The notes: generated by a model from the letters alone, not told the origin. Counted from the first letter of the stretch, positions 49,006 through 62,714 are shown. The stretch is 64,000 nucleotides of DNA from Pardosa pseudoannulata (GCA_032207245.1 CM063499.1:32359201-32423200), one strand, 5' to 3'. Numbers and translations: made by a program.

Positions 49006-49748
49006 CATGGTTTCCGCACACCTGGAAAGTCATGGATTTAGACAATGGGTTAATTTTGTCATGGAAAGTCTTGATTTTTCAAGTAAAATGAGTAAAAGTC
49101 ATGGATCCGCTAAACTACCGATTAAAAAAATGCATTGAATTGTTTAATTCTATTTTTACTTGTCATTTGGCTGAAGTTACTGAGTTTGGTATTTATGTAT
49201 TATCCTATTGACCATATTGCCTAGTAAAAATTTGTTCACCAAGGAAACTCAAAGCAAGAAAGTTTAATGGGTGGGTAAATGTATATTATTCTGGTTTTTT
49301 CTTAAATTATAGATTAAAATTTTATTATTATAATTATTTTTTAATAAAAATTAGTTAAGATTTTTGCACAAAATATAAATTTATCTCTAGGGATATTGTA
49401 TATAAACATTATGGGGTTATATTTGGCTATTATTCATGGTCACCTAGACTAAAGTACCTGAATTCAAATTGGAAACATTTTGATTGAAAAGTTGCTATAT
49501 GATTAAACATATATGTAAATACAGCAATTTATTTTTATGTATATGAGTTTATTAACACTTATAAAGTAAGTTTACAGTTTTTTTGATAAAATTCCTGCAA
49601 TTTCTCTAAAAGCATATATTTTATTTGTATGTACATCAGAAGTTTTATTCATATGTACTTTAACGAAAGCTTTTTAAAGTCATGGAAAATGATCTGCTAA
49701 ATCAGGGAAAGTCATGGATTTAAAAAATTTTATTTTGCAGATACCCTG
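49006..49748 (+). repeat. CAGGGT-terminus repeat, copy 5
   Basis: Starts CATGGTTTCCGCACACCTGG, ends TTTTGCAGATACCCTG. Flanks (ACAATGTT, AATTTTGA) show no duplication. Confidence 0.8.
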
Positions 49749-51308
49749 AATTTTGAAATATGTACTTTATTTTATGTTTGATGCCATATATTTCTTCGTA
49801 TCAGAGTTAAAACTCAGAATAGCATAAAGACTAATATAAATGGATTTAAAACAGGGGTGGTAACAAAAAATATAGTTTTAATAATGCAGCAAACTTCAAT
49901 AAAAACTATTTTATTTTTTTAAAAGGAATATCAAAATTTTTGAAAGTATGTTTTTAATGGTTAATATATGAAAAAAAAACTCATTTCCTAAATAAGAACG
50001 TTTGTTTCTTCAAAACACTTCAAAATCTTATAGGAAAGGTTTAGCTTCCTTTCCTAAAGGATTTTGAGAAGTTTGGTGAAAGAGAATCTTGAAATTATCA
50101 GAACTATATTTTTCATCTGTTATAGACCTGGTTTAACATCAAATTATTTAAGATTGCAAAATATCTTTGAGGTTATATTTTGAGTAACATTTTTGTATCA
50201 ATTTTATCATCTAAACTTAAAAGCCCTTACTATTAAATAGCCTGAAGAAACAAGTTAGTCTCAGCTTTGACAGAACCAGAAATGTTTGGTTATGTTATCT
50301 TTCAGTACATCTTACGGATACTCTTTCCATTACTAATTTTTTCTGGATGCCACCAACTTCACAGCACAAGTGAAAACTGAACAATCTTAAGCGATTCAAA
50401 TTCATAGAATGTGCAGCTAAGCCATAAAGTTAGCAGGTACATATACCATTTTCTTTTTAAAAAATATGTGAACAGCTAGTATTTTTGTTGGACATGTGAA
50501 TGCATCAGTTTTAAAATGTACACACTTTTGATATCAAAATCTCAAGAAATGCCATATATGAATATCAACAATTTATTAGTTCTACAAATGTCTTTAAATT
50601 TAAAAATGTGTTTTTAAATTTAAAAATATATTAGTTGCTAAAATTGTTTTCAATAAATTCTTTTTCTGGGGGAGGACATTTTAATTGGCAGAAAACAATC
50701 AATTCATTTTTCCCCAAAGCATGGAAAATTGCCCCCCCCCCAAAAAAAAAAAAAAAAACTAAGTCACAAAATAATTAAAACTACCCAAAAGTATGATATA
50801 ATTAAATAAGTATACTGTAGACACAATCTATGCCACGCCTATTCAGCTTAAGACTAAAAATATATACACACCACAGTAGAAATTATTATTCCTCATTATG
50901 AATTATAATATAGTAAAAATTTAAAATTAGTTTTTTAAAAATTAAAATAAAATACATGAATATTAAAATTATAAGTATTTTCAACACCTAAATAAAAATT
51001 ATCAATTTAGCATATTCACTAAAATTTTGTTTCAAATTTTAATATCCATATTAAAAATTAAATGTATATATTAATTATATATACTATTCAATTTTGAGTT
51101 TTTAAACTGCATGGGGAAAAACTTCATGTAGCCAAATGTGTGTGTATAGTTCTTAACCACATGAAACTGACAAAATTGTTTCAAAAATATGAAAAAATTT
51201 ACTTTGTAATTATTTGCAAAATGACTTTTTAAAAGAACCCAAAAAATATGTAATAGGATACTTATCGCAAATTTGAAGAATTCTGTTGCAACCACACCTG
51301 TTTTAGAC
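49749..51308. other. Intergenic, nothing recognised
   Basis: AT-rich with homopolymer C and A runs near 50732-50755. Confidence 0.4.
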
Positions 51309-51487
51309 AAAATGGTACAAAATAAAACTAGAAAAACAGGAAGTTATTGATGAATAGCCAATGTTATCAATGAATATTCTTTCTTCTCTTCCAGGGTTTT
51401 TTCTGGGAAAAATTCAAATGGTACAAAATAAAACTAGAAAAACAGGAAGTTATTGATGAATAGCCAATGTTATCAATGAATATTCTT
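51309..51487 (+). repeat. 73-bp direct duplication with spacer
   Basis: Units 51309-51381 and 51415-51487 are essentially identical, separated by about 33 bp that includes TTCTTCTCTTCCAGGG, which resembles a splice acceptor. Confidence 0.9.
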
Positions 51488-52755
51488 CTGTTCATAGATT
51501 ATGCATACAGCTGAGGAAGAACAACTATCAGATAAGAAAGTTTTTAAACTGACAAAATTATAAACTGTTCCATGCCATTTCTCGTTATGAGCCAGCTCAG
51601 CACAGATTAAACATGCAATACACGTTTCTAACTATTCATTACTCACCAGCAATATGGGACTCCCCCAAAACAGCAAACTTTTTTTAAACCTCATCTATTC
51701 CCTGGCTTATTTCATTATGCAAAAACCTTTTTGGATTTGCTTGCCCATCTCAGAGTTCCTGTATTCAGTCCAAACTTAGTACTTTAGCAACCATTTGTGA
51801 GAGATATCCTCACAGGGATGACACATTTATACTGACAGCTCTCCTGCTAATGGAAAGAGAGGTGTGTAGGCTGACATAGTTCAACACATGGAGGACATTG
51901 GACATTTTCAAGAAAATTTTGGTGCTGAGATAGATGCAATTTGTATGGCCCTAACACCACATTTACTATAAGCAAATTTCATAGTTTTGAGATCATCTAA
52001 TTCTATTTTCCTTTTTTTAAAAATTTGGCATTTCTAGAATTTAAAATGTTATTTTCACATACTATTTTAGCTTTATATTCATTCTTCAGTTGTAAAATTT
52101 ATACTAAACCCGGTGTTGAATTTAGAAAAGTTCCGCCAGTGGAATATAAAGAATATGGCTGATATTAAATTGATTGTTTTGAGAGGAATTTTAAGATATC
52201 AAGTAAAGTAATTTTAATATTAAGATAAGATATTTGGAAAGCAGTTAGCAAGAAAAAAAATTTCTGTAATATTCCCCTGGATGTAAAAGGGAAAATTTAC
52301 AGAGAAAGTATACATTTTTTCTTAGAATCTTTAAACATTCAAAGTTCAACAAAAAAAAAAATAAGCATATAAAATATGCAATATATATCAGTTGTTGGGT
52401 TATGTGCAATTTCATTCATTAAGTGGAACAATTTAAAAAGAAGAAAAATTTATGTTCCATGCGTTACCTCTAGTCTAAATCTTATTTTTATTCTTATACC
52501 TATCATGTACTAACGACAAAATGATAGAGGATTCGCACTTCAGTGGCACCCTCTACTTTACTTACCTCATTTGAGTCAAGTCACTTGTCCACCATGAACT
52601 ACTTGACTTACCTCACTAATTCACACAAGTAGCTACTTGACTTGATCAGAACCATTTATACGACCCAAGTAGTACTTTCTAATGGACTTAACTGACCTAC
52701 TTGTTTAAAACGTGTTGCAAGAGCAATTGAAAATACAAAAAATAAGATAATTTTG

Positions 52756-52981
52756 TTGATTCAAGGGCTGCCATTCAAACAATTACCAATAACACCCTTT
52801 GAATTTGAGTGTAAAAATCTATTAGCTCTTTGATCAATTCAGGGGTTGATATGGTTTTACAATGGTTTCAGTCACTGCAATGTCTTTAGCAACGAACATG
52901 CTAACAAACTCCCTAAGGAGTATTGTGATTTGATTCAACCTACTGTTGGTGCTCCTCTCAGGCACATAAAATTACCAGACT
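52756..52981 (+). pseudogene. RNase H relic of a Jockey-like non-LTR retrotransposon
   Basis: Fragments in shifting frames: VDSRAAIQTITNNT (near 52757), SGVDMVLQWFQ (near 52850) and SHCNVFSNEHANKLPKEYCD to HIKLPD ending in a stop at 52981. The order (DSRAA, then LQW, then SHC..NE.A..L) is that of the RNase H domain at the C-terminus of Jockey/I-type LINEs. Frameshifts show it is dead. Confidence 0.65.
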
Positions 52982-54203
52982 AATAAAAAAATTAAAAATA
53001 GTAAATTTCATTTCAGAGACATTTCCTCTGGGAGATTGTCATCTCTCTTATTGGGGTGGCTCTTAAGAATCAGGACCATGACTTGCTTTTTCAGCTTCTT
53101 TTAGTGGATTCTCCTCATGAATCTTATACCCCTCTGCTCCCATGACAAGAGTACATATTTTAACTCATCCAGCTGTGTGAAGCAATTTTGCTTTATCATT
53201 TTCTGAGATCCCCCCCCCTCCTTCAGTGGCAATTTATTAGACTGTTAGGTTCTCAAACACTCAATACAAGCATCCACAGGCTTAATTAAAAAAAATAAAA
53301 GCTATTTCTCAAATTTTGATCAATACTCAAAACTACTGTTATCATATTTTAGATCAATAATAATCACTTTAAAAAAAACACCTTGCTCAACTGAGAAAAC
53401 TTTTTAAAATTTTATGGGTTCATATAGAATACTCCAGATCCACAAATTAAATAATTTCATAATCTATCAAAACATTTTAAATGTTTTGAGAAATCTAAAT
53501 TTAAAGTTTTGTTCAAAAGTTACTTTACCCACCCTTAAAAATATTCCCAATATTTAAAACATTTAATCTCCAAAACAGTTCTGAAACAATGTAAGAGTTC
53601 TCAGGGTCAATGTTACCAAGATCCAATTCATGTCCTAGTCAGTTTGTTATAAACATTTACCAACTTTTAAATTTCATACATTTTCTTTCAAAGCCTTATT
53701 TACTAACACTTTAGTTCTGAAACAAGTTTTAAAATCTGAATTCTAAAACTACTCATTACCAACAATGAAAAACTTTTATTATCATGTGATGGAAGACAAA
53801 TGGAGCACTATGATATCTTTCAAACTGATACAGTTCCATCGGTAGCACTATAAAAATTACAAAATTGAAATTCACTTACAAGAAAATTAAGAAATCTTAC
53901 AAGAATGTCAATTTTACTGGAATGATCATTTAAAACTTTGAACTTTAAATACAAAACTAAGACTAGTGAATATTACACAGTAAAAAAAAATTGTTGGAGA
54001 TCCTGTTGAGTGTAAATGGATCAAAAATTACCACAGATGAATATAAAAGTTTTTGACTATGAAGGTATACAAATATTTAAGTGCTATATCTATGCTGTGC
54101 GCCACCCATTTCTTGTGCTTTCGAAAATGAACATAAAAACCACCAACTCATGTACAGAATTAACTTACAACATAAGAAAATTTACAAAATGCAGGGTGAA
54201 ATC
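52982..54203. other. Downstream of the acidic gene; 3' UTR extent unclear
   Basis: This stretch follows the stop of the minus-strand acidic gene and probably holds its 3' UTR. I could not choose a poly(A) site among several TTTATT (minus-strand AATAAA) hexamers. Confidence 0.4.
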
Positions 54204-57200
54204 TTATGCACATGATTCAACCACGGGAGTAGCTTCTTCTATTGGCTTATCAGCCTCTTTCACTTCCTTCTCTTCTTCAACTTTAGCCTTCTTTGGGCTA
54301 GTCTCAGAGACCTCAGAAGATTCTTCCTCATTTTTGCGCTTTACACCAGAGTCTGCCGCATCTGATGGCTTTTCACTGTCTGCTTCAGCTTCAGCAGTCT
54401 TTTCTTCACCATTTTCCTGTTCCATTTTTTCTTCTGACTTTTGTTCAGCTTCTTTTTCTTCAGGTTTTTCTTTAGCTTCACTCTCAGCTTCTGGCAATAA
54501 AGGAACATGTTAATAAAAAAATGTTAAGCTGAAATAATTTGCATTAGCACAAGTTTACAATTTTACCAACAAAAATTAATTAAAAATTTGTTACTCCTCA
54601 GAAATTTCATGTTTTCATTTTTTAAGAACAATCAAATAAATAACAATATAAATAACAAAGAAACTCTTTTGCATTTTGTTTCAAAACATTTAACTATATC
54701 ATAACATAGCCCACTGTTAACTTCCAAATCCTAATTAAAATCAATTAAGTATTTTACACAGCTTTTCCAGTTTTCTACACATTCTTCCACAGCTTAACAA
54801 AATATTAAAATAAAATTTAAAATATTTTTAAATATTTTAAAATATAAATATTTTAAAATTTAAATAATTTTAAAATATCTAAATATAAATATTTATATAT
54901 TTTAAAATTTAAATATTTAAATTTTAAAATATTTAATTGCAGTACATCATATTCAATTGTTGGTATGGGATTTACAGATGAGAGATGCCATTAACTGGTT
55001 AATGTCATCTGTTAACCTTTGGTGGCATTACAGTTCTTAGTTTGAAAAATTTTAATGGGCCTACCACAAGTACAATATTTTCAATACCCAGTGAGCAGTT
55101 GGCAACAGTATAATGACTGAATAACTTTATCATCTCAAGTGGACTCCATGACACTATAAGAGTCAAACTTTGGGTTAACTTCTATAATTTTTCAAAACAT
55201 GATATAACGGCAGTTGTGAAAACTTAACTATCTAGGAGTAGAGATGAAGTCCTGAGAACCAAGCTAAACTGACCCACCCGAAAAGCAGTCTATATAATGC
55301 AAACAATATCCTAGTTTGTAAGAGCCTTTGGCCAGGCCTGTGCAAGCAAAATCTATGATAAGTTCTTGCCATTCTGTATTATGTGAATGATGTCTATTAA
55401 ATGTTTACAATCTAGCTATGAAACATCCAGTATCAGTTCTTACTCCACTATTTAGCACAAAATTCTGGGTATAACATGTTTAGTTTTAAGTTTTAAAGTG
55501 TTACATCAGAAGATTGCAGCACAGAAATATCACAACTTTGGTAAAAAGTAATTTTGACTGTTCTTTGGTTATTCATCCATAGCAGCAGTAGAACTCCTGT
55601 ACTGTAAAGCACCAACATTTTGGCAGGAAAAAGGAATATTCCAATTTCCATACCTAGCAAGAATAGCTTTAACCTATATTGATTAGAAAACTAGATATAA
55701 CTAAGCTTTCCCTACAGCAAGCTAAATTCTTTCAAACTTGTGCTACCATTTTTGATACTAAGCATTCTTCACCTAAACTATAAAATGATGCTAAAAAAGG
55801 ACATCAACTAGGAATTTAATGCCTAGATGAAATAAGGAGGTAATTACCAATACAAACTTGTTTACTTTCATTAATATCTTTTCAATAAAATTTGAATTAG
55901 TTTTTATTTATTAAAAAATATTAACTTACTTTTATATAAAAAAAAAATTTAATACTCTAGACATGCAACTAAAGAATGAAATTCTTTGTCTTCCATTTGT
56001 CTAAATAACTATAAGTACTTATAAATAACTTTCACCTTACTTCCATTTCCTGTACAGGACCACTGACTTTGCAGAATTATCTATTGATAATTAGGTCTAG
56101 GTGGTTATAGTTGTTCAATTATACTCATTGACATACTAGTGATGCCTGATATCATTGCTGCCATGCTTTTAAAATTTTAATTCCATTCAAGCTACAGTCA
56201 GTTAGCTGTATTATGAATGGGGCTTTTAAGTGTCTAGTTTGTACTTAAAAGACAAAATTACCAATAAAACTTCAGGCTTAGACTACTGCAGAGATTTTAA
56301 TCCAGGGATTATTTCTAGTGCATAGTTGTGTTTAGGCCATATGCAATTACAAGAAATAATCAGTTGACAAATTCCTTTTCTAGTGTCGATTGTTTTTTCA
56401 TGGATCACAGATGTTTATAAAATGGGAGTGAAAGTTCACACCCCTAAAAAAACTAATTTTGCAATTTTGTTTAAACTTTTAAAATAAAAGCAAAAAGAAC
56501 TAGTATATTTATATAAAATGTTAATTTGCTTTAAATTTCCAGTATAACACTTAATATTATGCCCTGTTCTTAATGGCAATCAACCACAAATCACCAATTT
56601 AAATTTAGGTTTGTCACCAAAAAGAGCATAACAAGGAACAGTGTAGAATGCCTCTGTTCTCAAGTATTAAAAAAACTTACATTTGCTCATGAGATAATAG
56701 AATAAAAGTTCTACATTTAAATATAAAAACTTTACTTAGATATAAATGCTTAGATATAAGCATGCACACAATATATATTGAACACATCAATTCTCACAAC
56801 CATGACAATTGCTGCCAACAAGTAAACATCTAAGAAAACAATTCTATCAAGTTTTCTTGACGCTAAAGATTAACCATAACTATGATTGTTCCAATGCCCT
56901 GTTAAAGCTCAAACTTAGTTTCATTTTTACTTAGCCCTAAGATACTTAAAAATGAAAAAAAGATAATACAGGATTCCAACAAAACTTGTCAGATTCAGAA
57001 AGTGATCAACTTTGAAAAGCTTAAGCAATATAAATTTAAGATTTCATAACATTACCTTTATTTTGCAAAATCTAGTTTAACCAATTTTTAAAAGATTCAC
57101 TTATCTGTTTTAATTTTTGCTTTATTTGTAATATGAATTTAGGAATATGCATTTGTATGTATTTTAAATAGTTACATATGATCATCATTTGAGTGAAATG

Positions 57201-59389
57201 AAATGAAACTGAAAAATAGAAATGTAAAAAAAAATATCAGCTATTACAATACAACTAAGTTAAATTTATTAGTTTTTAGTCATAACAAAATTTTTTAAAG
57301 CTTTTAACTTTATTAACGATTAAAAGATGCTGATTCTTTATATAAAATACTTAAAATGCAATTTATAATGATGAAAATAGGCTGTTTACATAAATCCCAT
57401 ATTAAGCTTTACAATTTTGTTATGTATGATTTTGACAGATTTACACAGCAAGAATAGTTAATATAGATATAATCAGACAAAGGTTTAGTATTTAATTTAA
57501 AGATATGGTTGCAATTTACTACTCATTTGAAAACAAAATTTATTACCTTTTACTAACATTTTTTACTAGCTGCTAAAAAAACGATCAAAATCAGTTGTAA
57601 TTCATTGTTTGACAGCAAATATTTTACACTCATAATTTGAAAATGTATTATTAAAAGTTTGATTCTTTTTTTGTTGTTGTTGTTGTTAAATATCTATTAG
57701 CTATTAATATTTTCCCTATATTCACAGAAATGAATTTTCATCCAACTGAATTTTATGTCCTGAAACATTACTTGTACTAAAAAGAACAGTAATATTTAGA
57801 TAGGAAGTTTAGTTCCAAAGAAATTAATAGTCCCATTTACTCCCAAAGACGCGTAGGAAGATAACTTTTCATCATTCTAGGGACTGCAGCAGTGGCCAAA
57901 TTATAAAATTAGTTAAACAATATTGATGAATCTGTGAAACAATATTAGTAACTAATAAAATTTTATCAAATTAAAAAAGCAGTGTTAAAATTAAATTTAA
58001 AAATTATGACTTTTTCAACCTTTAACAAATTTTAAACAATTTTTTTCAACATTCTAAGTTTAAAACATTAACTCTTAGTCAAGTATTACCACTAGTTCAT
58101 ATATAAATTTTGTATAAGTGATCATAGAATCTTAACTTTTATTACTTCTGAATAGTCTAATTATAAAATTTTCACAAAATATGCAGCATATGAGGAAGTA
58201 GAAGCTCAAACTATGGCAGTTTTCTTAATCTAAATTTCATCTCAAGTTGAGCTAAATGCTCATAACAATTTAGAATATTTTATTTATAATATATGAATAA
58301 GCTCTTCTAATGTTCAATTTCACAGTACCAAATTAAAAATTTTTACCATGAAACAAAACCAAAAATAAATTATACGAATAATCAAACAGTTGTCAAGAAT
58401 GCAATTGATTACAAATACTAATTAAAAAAAAAAATCACTAGCCTTCTAAAATTTAATCACCGAGAAATATACATGAGAATAAAAGTTCAGAGAAGAAAAT
58501 ATATACAAAGCTAAAATGAAACTATCATACAGAAATTTAATGGCACAAAATTGCCATTCTCTGAAGAATGAGAATAAACGTAGAATGCGGTTAGGTAACA
58601 TATTACAAAGCGCAATTAAACATTAGGAAATTTGGGAAAAACAGACGATTCTAAACAAACAATACATCTCATGGGAATAAAAAGATCAATGGGAAAAAAA
58701 GCCTTGGTACCGACTAATTTGTTCCCATAATATAATCAATAGAATACAGGAATTAATATTTAAAATTCTGAAATTCAAAGTCATCTTACCATTGCCATTT
58801 TCGACCGCTTTTTCTTCGGCTTCAGCAGACTTTTCTTCAGAATGAGTTCCATTCTCTTCTTTAGCTTCGGTAGTTTCAACGCTAGAATCAGCTTCAGCTT
58901 TCACATCTTCAGTCTCTTTTTCTTTCACTTCTTCAGCCTAGGTGAACAATTCAAAAGTTAGCGATTTACATGTTACATTCCAAAAAACAAATTATTCAAT
59001 TATAATTGTACAACGTATAATACCTTTTCAACTTCTGGTTCAGCTGTTTTAAGCTCTTTTTTAGGACTTTCTTTCACTTCAGCGGCAACATCAGCGCTGA
59101 AAAAAGAGATATGCATTACTTACTCATTGTTTAGTAAGACCGCTTTCTAAAAACTAATACGATATTCACAACGAACAAACTGACAACCATTTGACAATTA
59201 AGCCTTTAACAAATAAAAAATGAGTTATCGAATATGAAATTGAAATTGCTTAAAATTTAAAAGAATTACTTTTTTACTAAGGGAAACAAAACAAAAAGAA
59301 TGAAGCGAAAGCATCTAAAGAGAAAAAAAAACCAACGCTAATTCTTAGACAAAGACTTACCTGCTAGTTCTGGAACGAGTAGCCGGCAT
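54204..59389 (-). CDS. Acidic Glu/Lys/Ala-rich probable nuclear protein, 178 residues, four exons
   Basis: Exons 59389-59361, 59096-59024, 58937-58790 and 54490-54204 join in phase with consensus sites (donors GTAAGT, GTATTA, GTAAGA; acceptors TTTCAG, CCTAG, GCCAG). The product starts MPATRSRTSADVAAEVKES, is dominated by Glu, Lys and Ala, and ends with ATPVVESCA. No folded domain or membrane segment is visible; it should be disordered and strongly acidic. Basic patches VKRKNEEE and SPKKAKVEEE near the C-terminus look like a bipartite nuclear localisation signal, and SPKK-type motifs could be kinase sites. The composition recalls prothymosin-alpha, parathymosin or HMGN-like chromatin proteins, but I see no diagnostic motif and do not assign a family. 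The last intron is about 4.3 kb. Confidence 0.85.
54491..58789. other. Large last intron of the acidic gene
   Basis: About 4.3 kb with no recognised repeat or gene apart from an extreme AT low-complexity block at 54800-54940 (ATTTTAAAATTTAAATA-type units). Confidence 0.5.
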
Positions 59390-59539
59390 TTTCAAAAATA
59401 AATAAGTTTAATACTAGAGAATATAAAACAACTGCAAGATGAAGGAAGAGGTTTAAGCAACTATTTTTAACAAAATAATTACTTTAGAACACAAGAAAAA
59501 ATTGCACTTAAGAATTGCAATTTAAAATCAACGTAACTC

Positions 59540-59640
59540 ACGCACCGACACCGAACAGAGAGAAATCACAAGCGAATGGCGGGAACGGAAGCTTGTGACA
59601 ATGTATATATACGGCGAAGTCATGTGATCAGTCCTGTCCA
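59540..59640 (-). promoter_or_regulatory. TATA-containing promoter of the acidic-protein gene
   Basis: On the minus strand a TATATATAC box (59611-59603) lies about 30 bp before a likely start near 59575, in a GC-richer stretch. About 15 bp upstream of the TATA box is CACATGAC (59628-59621), an E-box. Downstream is a pyrimidine run TTTCTCTCTG that could act as a TCT-type initiator. The ATG is about 190 bp further on, inside the first coding exon. Confidence 0.6.
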
Positions 59641-61617
59641 ATGAAAATTATAAGAACAAAATGTACTCCAATGAAAAGAAAGCAACATCTTCCCGCTCTC
59701 TGAATAGGCAAACGATATGGTTGAAAGATATTTTATTTATCACTCTTTTGGCGAGATATGAGAAGTGTATGAAAATTTCTTTATCTTGAAATATAGTGTA
59801 AAACTGCATTATAAATAAAAATAAAAGCACGCTGATTTGTTTGTTATGAGTAATATTGATATTATTATTATATTTAGTAAAAAATATCAATTAATATAAA
59901 CATATTTAAACTTTTCAGCAACTCAACTCTTAGTTAAATACCTGAAAAAATTTCAAGTAACCTGAAGCTTTCTCGCCAAGAAAATCGTTTTCAGTTATAA
60001 TGATGCCAAAAGAATTTTAGAATACTAATAATTTTTAGAATAAAATTTAGTTTCATCAGACGTCAATTATTTCACTTTCTGATTAAATTCCGGTGCTCTT
60101 GAGTCTTTCTAAAGTTTCTTAATAAATAATTAACCACAATATCATCAAAGTCCTTACTCAGTGATTAATGAGAAATTCTAATTTATCCAACTACGACGAA
60201 ATTTTTCAGAAATAATTGGTGCTGAGTTAAACTTATTTAAATAATAAATGTTCTAAAACGGAAATGAGTTCTTAGTTTTTATAAAATGAAAAATTTAAAT
60301 TAACCCAAGTTTTCATATGACAGGGGAATTTATTTACGTGGTTTTTAAAGCAAGTTCTTAAGCATGGTTAAGGGCAAACTTTCCCCCTGAACAATCTATA
60401 TGAAAAATTATACTTTTATCAATACTAAAATTCTCAATTTACTAAAGCCGCCAAACCGATCGTTTTGATCGTTTAACTGATTTGAGAATCAAGCGTTCTC
60501 AAAACATTTACGTGAGGTCACTCCTCTTTGATGACTTTTATAAATTATTTATGTATTTTTGAGGATTTTAAATACATAACATTATTTTTATCATTATTAT
60601 TGCAATATTTTATAACGAGGGTATAAACTGGTGTTTCACTTAAAACGACCAAAGCTGTCAAAATTAACTCTACAGATTTGAGTGTACTGCTTTGAAATAG
60701 TACTGTCTTTACATGCTAGAAAATTATTCAATAAACTGGATAAAATTGGAATATAGTTTTTATAATAGATCTATTATAATATTTTGATTTTTTTATGTAT
60801 GTAGTAACAGATAAAGACAGATAGAAGTCTGCTGCTTCGTGAACATGCCATTATGCAACTAATGTATCCGTTTCTTTGTAAGGAAAGCAATGTCACAAAC
60901 GGATAAAATTTACATCCTATAAACTCACGTATTCTTTGTGTACAAAAGGAAATTTAAAGAACACAGCGATTAAGAATCAGAGAATTTAAAGAAAACAGAA
61001 ATTATTTGTGTTATTTATGTTTCGAGTAAGTTGCGTAACAACTGCAAAGAATATAAAATCTTTCATCATACAGTTTTGATATAAAGAGCCTTTTACTCTT
61101 GAAGCGGTATTGAAATGCCCCAAGGAAAGCTATGTTAACTGTTAGTACTTTGAAAGGATTTTCTAAAATGGAAATCATGTAATTCAAAAGACAAATCTGC
61201 AGATGATACTTCCCATTTGGAATTAAGATGAAATAACCTAGGTCAAGTTCTGTACAGTAATGAGCCGTTTAGATGAAGTGAACTTAAAGAAAACTTCAAA
61301 ACGAAATTGTCAGCAATAGCGCATAAATATTATTTGATCCGATGAGTTTTATTACACATGTAATAGCTTTGTACAAATTTATTGTTATGTTAAGTTAAGC
61401 AACAATATTTAAACTAAAACGAAAATGTTGCCAGAAAATAGGGGAAAAATTAAGTTTTAGGATGTGAAAGGCCTATATCACGTGTCGGCAGATCGTTAGC
61501 CGCATGCGGCTCTTTACATAGGCGTTTGTGGGTTTTTAGATTTTATCTTCGATGTACTATACCAATAATATATATGGTATATACATACAAATGACTACCT
61601 GATACCATCATTATTTT
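59641..61617. other. Intergenic, few traces
   Basis: No gene found. GTTAGCCGCATGCGGCTCTT at 61495 resembles a hAT terminus common in animals, but the mate was not found. Confidence 0.35.
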
Positions 61618-62706
61618 CAGTGGCGTGCGGTAGGTGGTCATGCAGGGTGTGCAGAGAGCAACAACAACAATAATAATAAAACCATAAAAATGTACATTAA
61701 ACACTTCCTTAACATTTATTATTCATTTGTACACAAAATCCATACGTCTATCTGTATTACTAATAAATAACGAAAAACTTATATTTTCAGCAAACGAAGC
61801 ACTACATGGCGCCCGTGTGCCTAATCAGGATGCTTATTGGTGCCGACAAACCGAAAGTCTAGTCCACGTGCAGAGGATTTCACTGCTCGCTGGCGCAATA
61901 GAACGAACCGTTTCTCGTTCGGTCAGTGGATTAAATTATATTTATTAACTGTTTTTAACATTTGAAAATCATATATTCATATATAAACATCACCAATTTT
62001 TAAAAACAAAACCAGGGATATGATGTTACAGATATAACTTATATACTGTCTGTAAAACACAATGAATGGTAAAATTTGGAATTCGTTTCTTTTTTGTCTA
62101 GCAAAACAAAATTGTTTTTCAGCGAATTATATCTATAAATATAATACATCACCAAAATTACTTTACCACACTAAAACATTTCCCTTTATATTGATGAAAT
62201 ACTTCTCCTATATTTCCATGAAAACAAAATCTTACAATATATAAATTTAAACATTAACCGTCTGCAAAATCGTATGGCCAGTTAATCAGTTAAAAAACCA
62301 AAAGCGCTTCAACACGTAAGTCCCCGCTCTAATAAACCGTACTTTCGGATGATACCGAATGCCAAGTGCAGGAATAATAGCTGCACTTGCCTCAGTGCTA
62401 TAGTATGCTGCGCTTCTCCAGTAGCCCATACATATAAACGTGATTTTCTATTAGTGCGCAGTGCGTACACATAAAAATTTCTTATGTTTGTTTGCTTTTG
62501 AACACGCTACGTGGTGCAGCACCTAGTACCGCACGCGCTACTAGAATACAAGTAAGCAAATCAACATAATATTTGAATATATTATAAATAATATTTATTA
62601 TATACCATATAAAGATAGGTAGACATAGGTGCAGAAATTTATTGTCTCTCATAATTTTGCTAGGGTGTGCAGTGCACACCCTGCACATATGTACCTCACG
62701 CCACTG
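61618..62706. mobile_element. hAT-type element with perfect 8-bp TSD
   Basis: Starts CAGTGGCGTGCGGTAGG and ends CCTCACGCCACTG, with ATTATTTT at 61610-61617 and 62707-62714. A second layer of inverted similarity (GCAGGGTGTGCA) lies just inside both ends. The 1089-bp interior has no recognisable transposase; the 73-codon frame at 61727 has no known domain. Confidence 0.9.
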
Positions 62707-62714
62707 ATTATTTT

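Noticed and set aside
54016..54513. 165-codon plus-strand Ser/Phe-rich frame
   Set aside because: It is the antisense of the Glu/Lys-rich last exon of the acidic gene.
61485..61525. hAT terminus with GCCGCATGCGGC palindrome
   Set aside because: Looks like a known type of hAT end but the partner end was not found, so no element is called.
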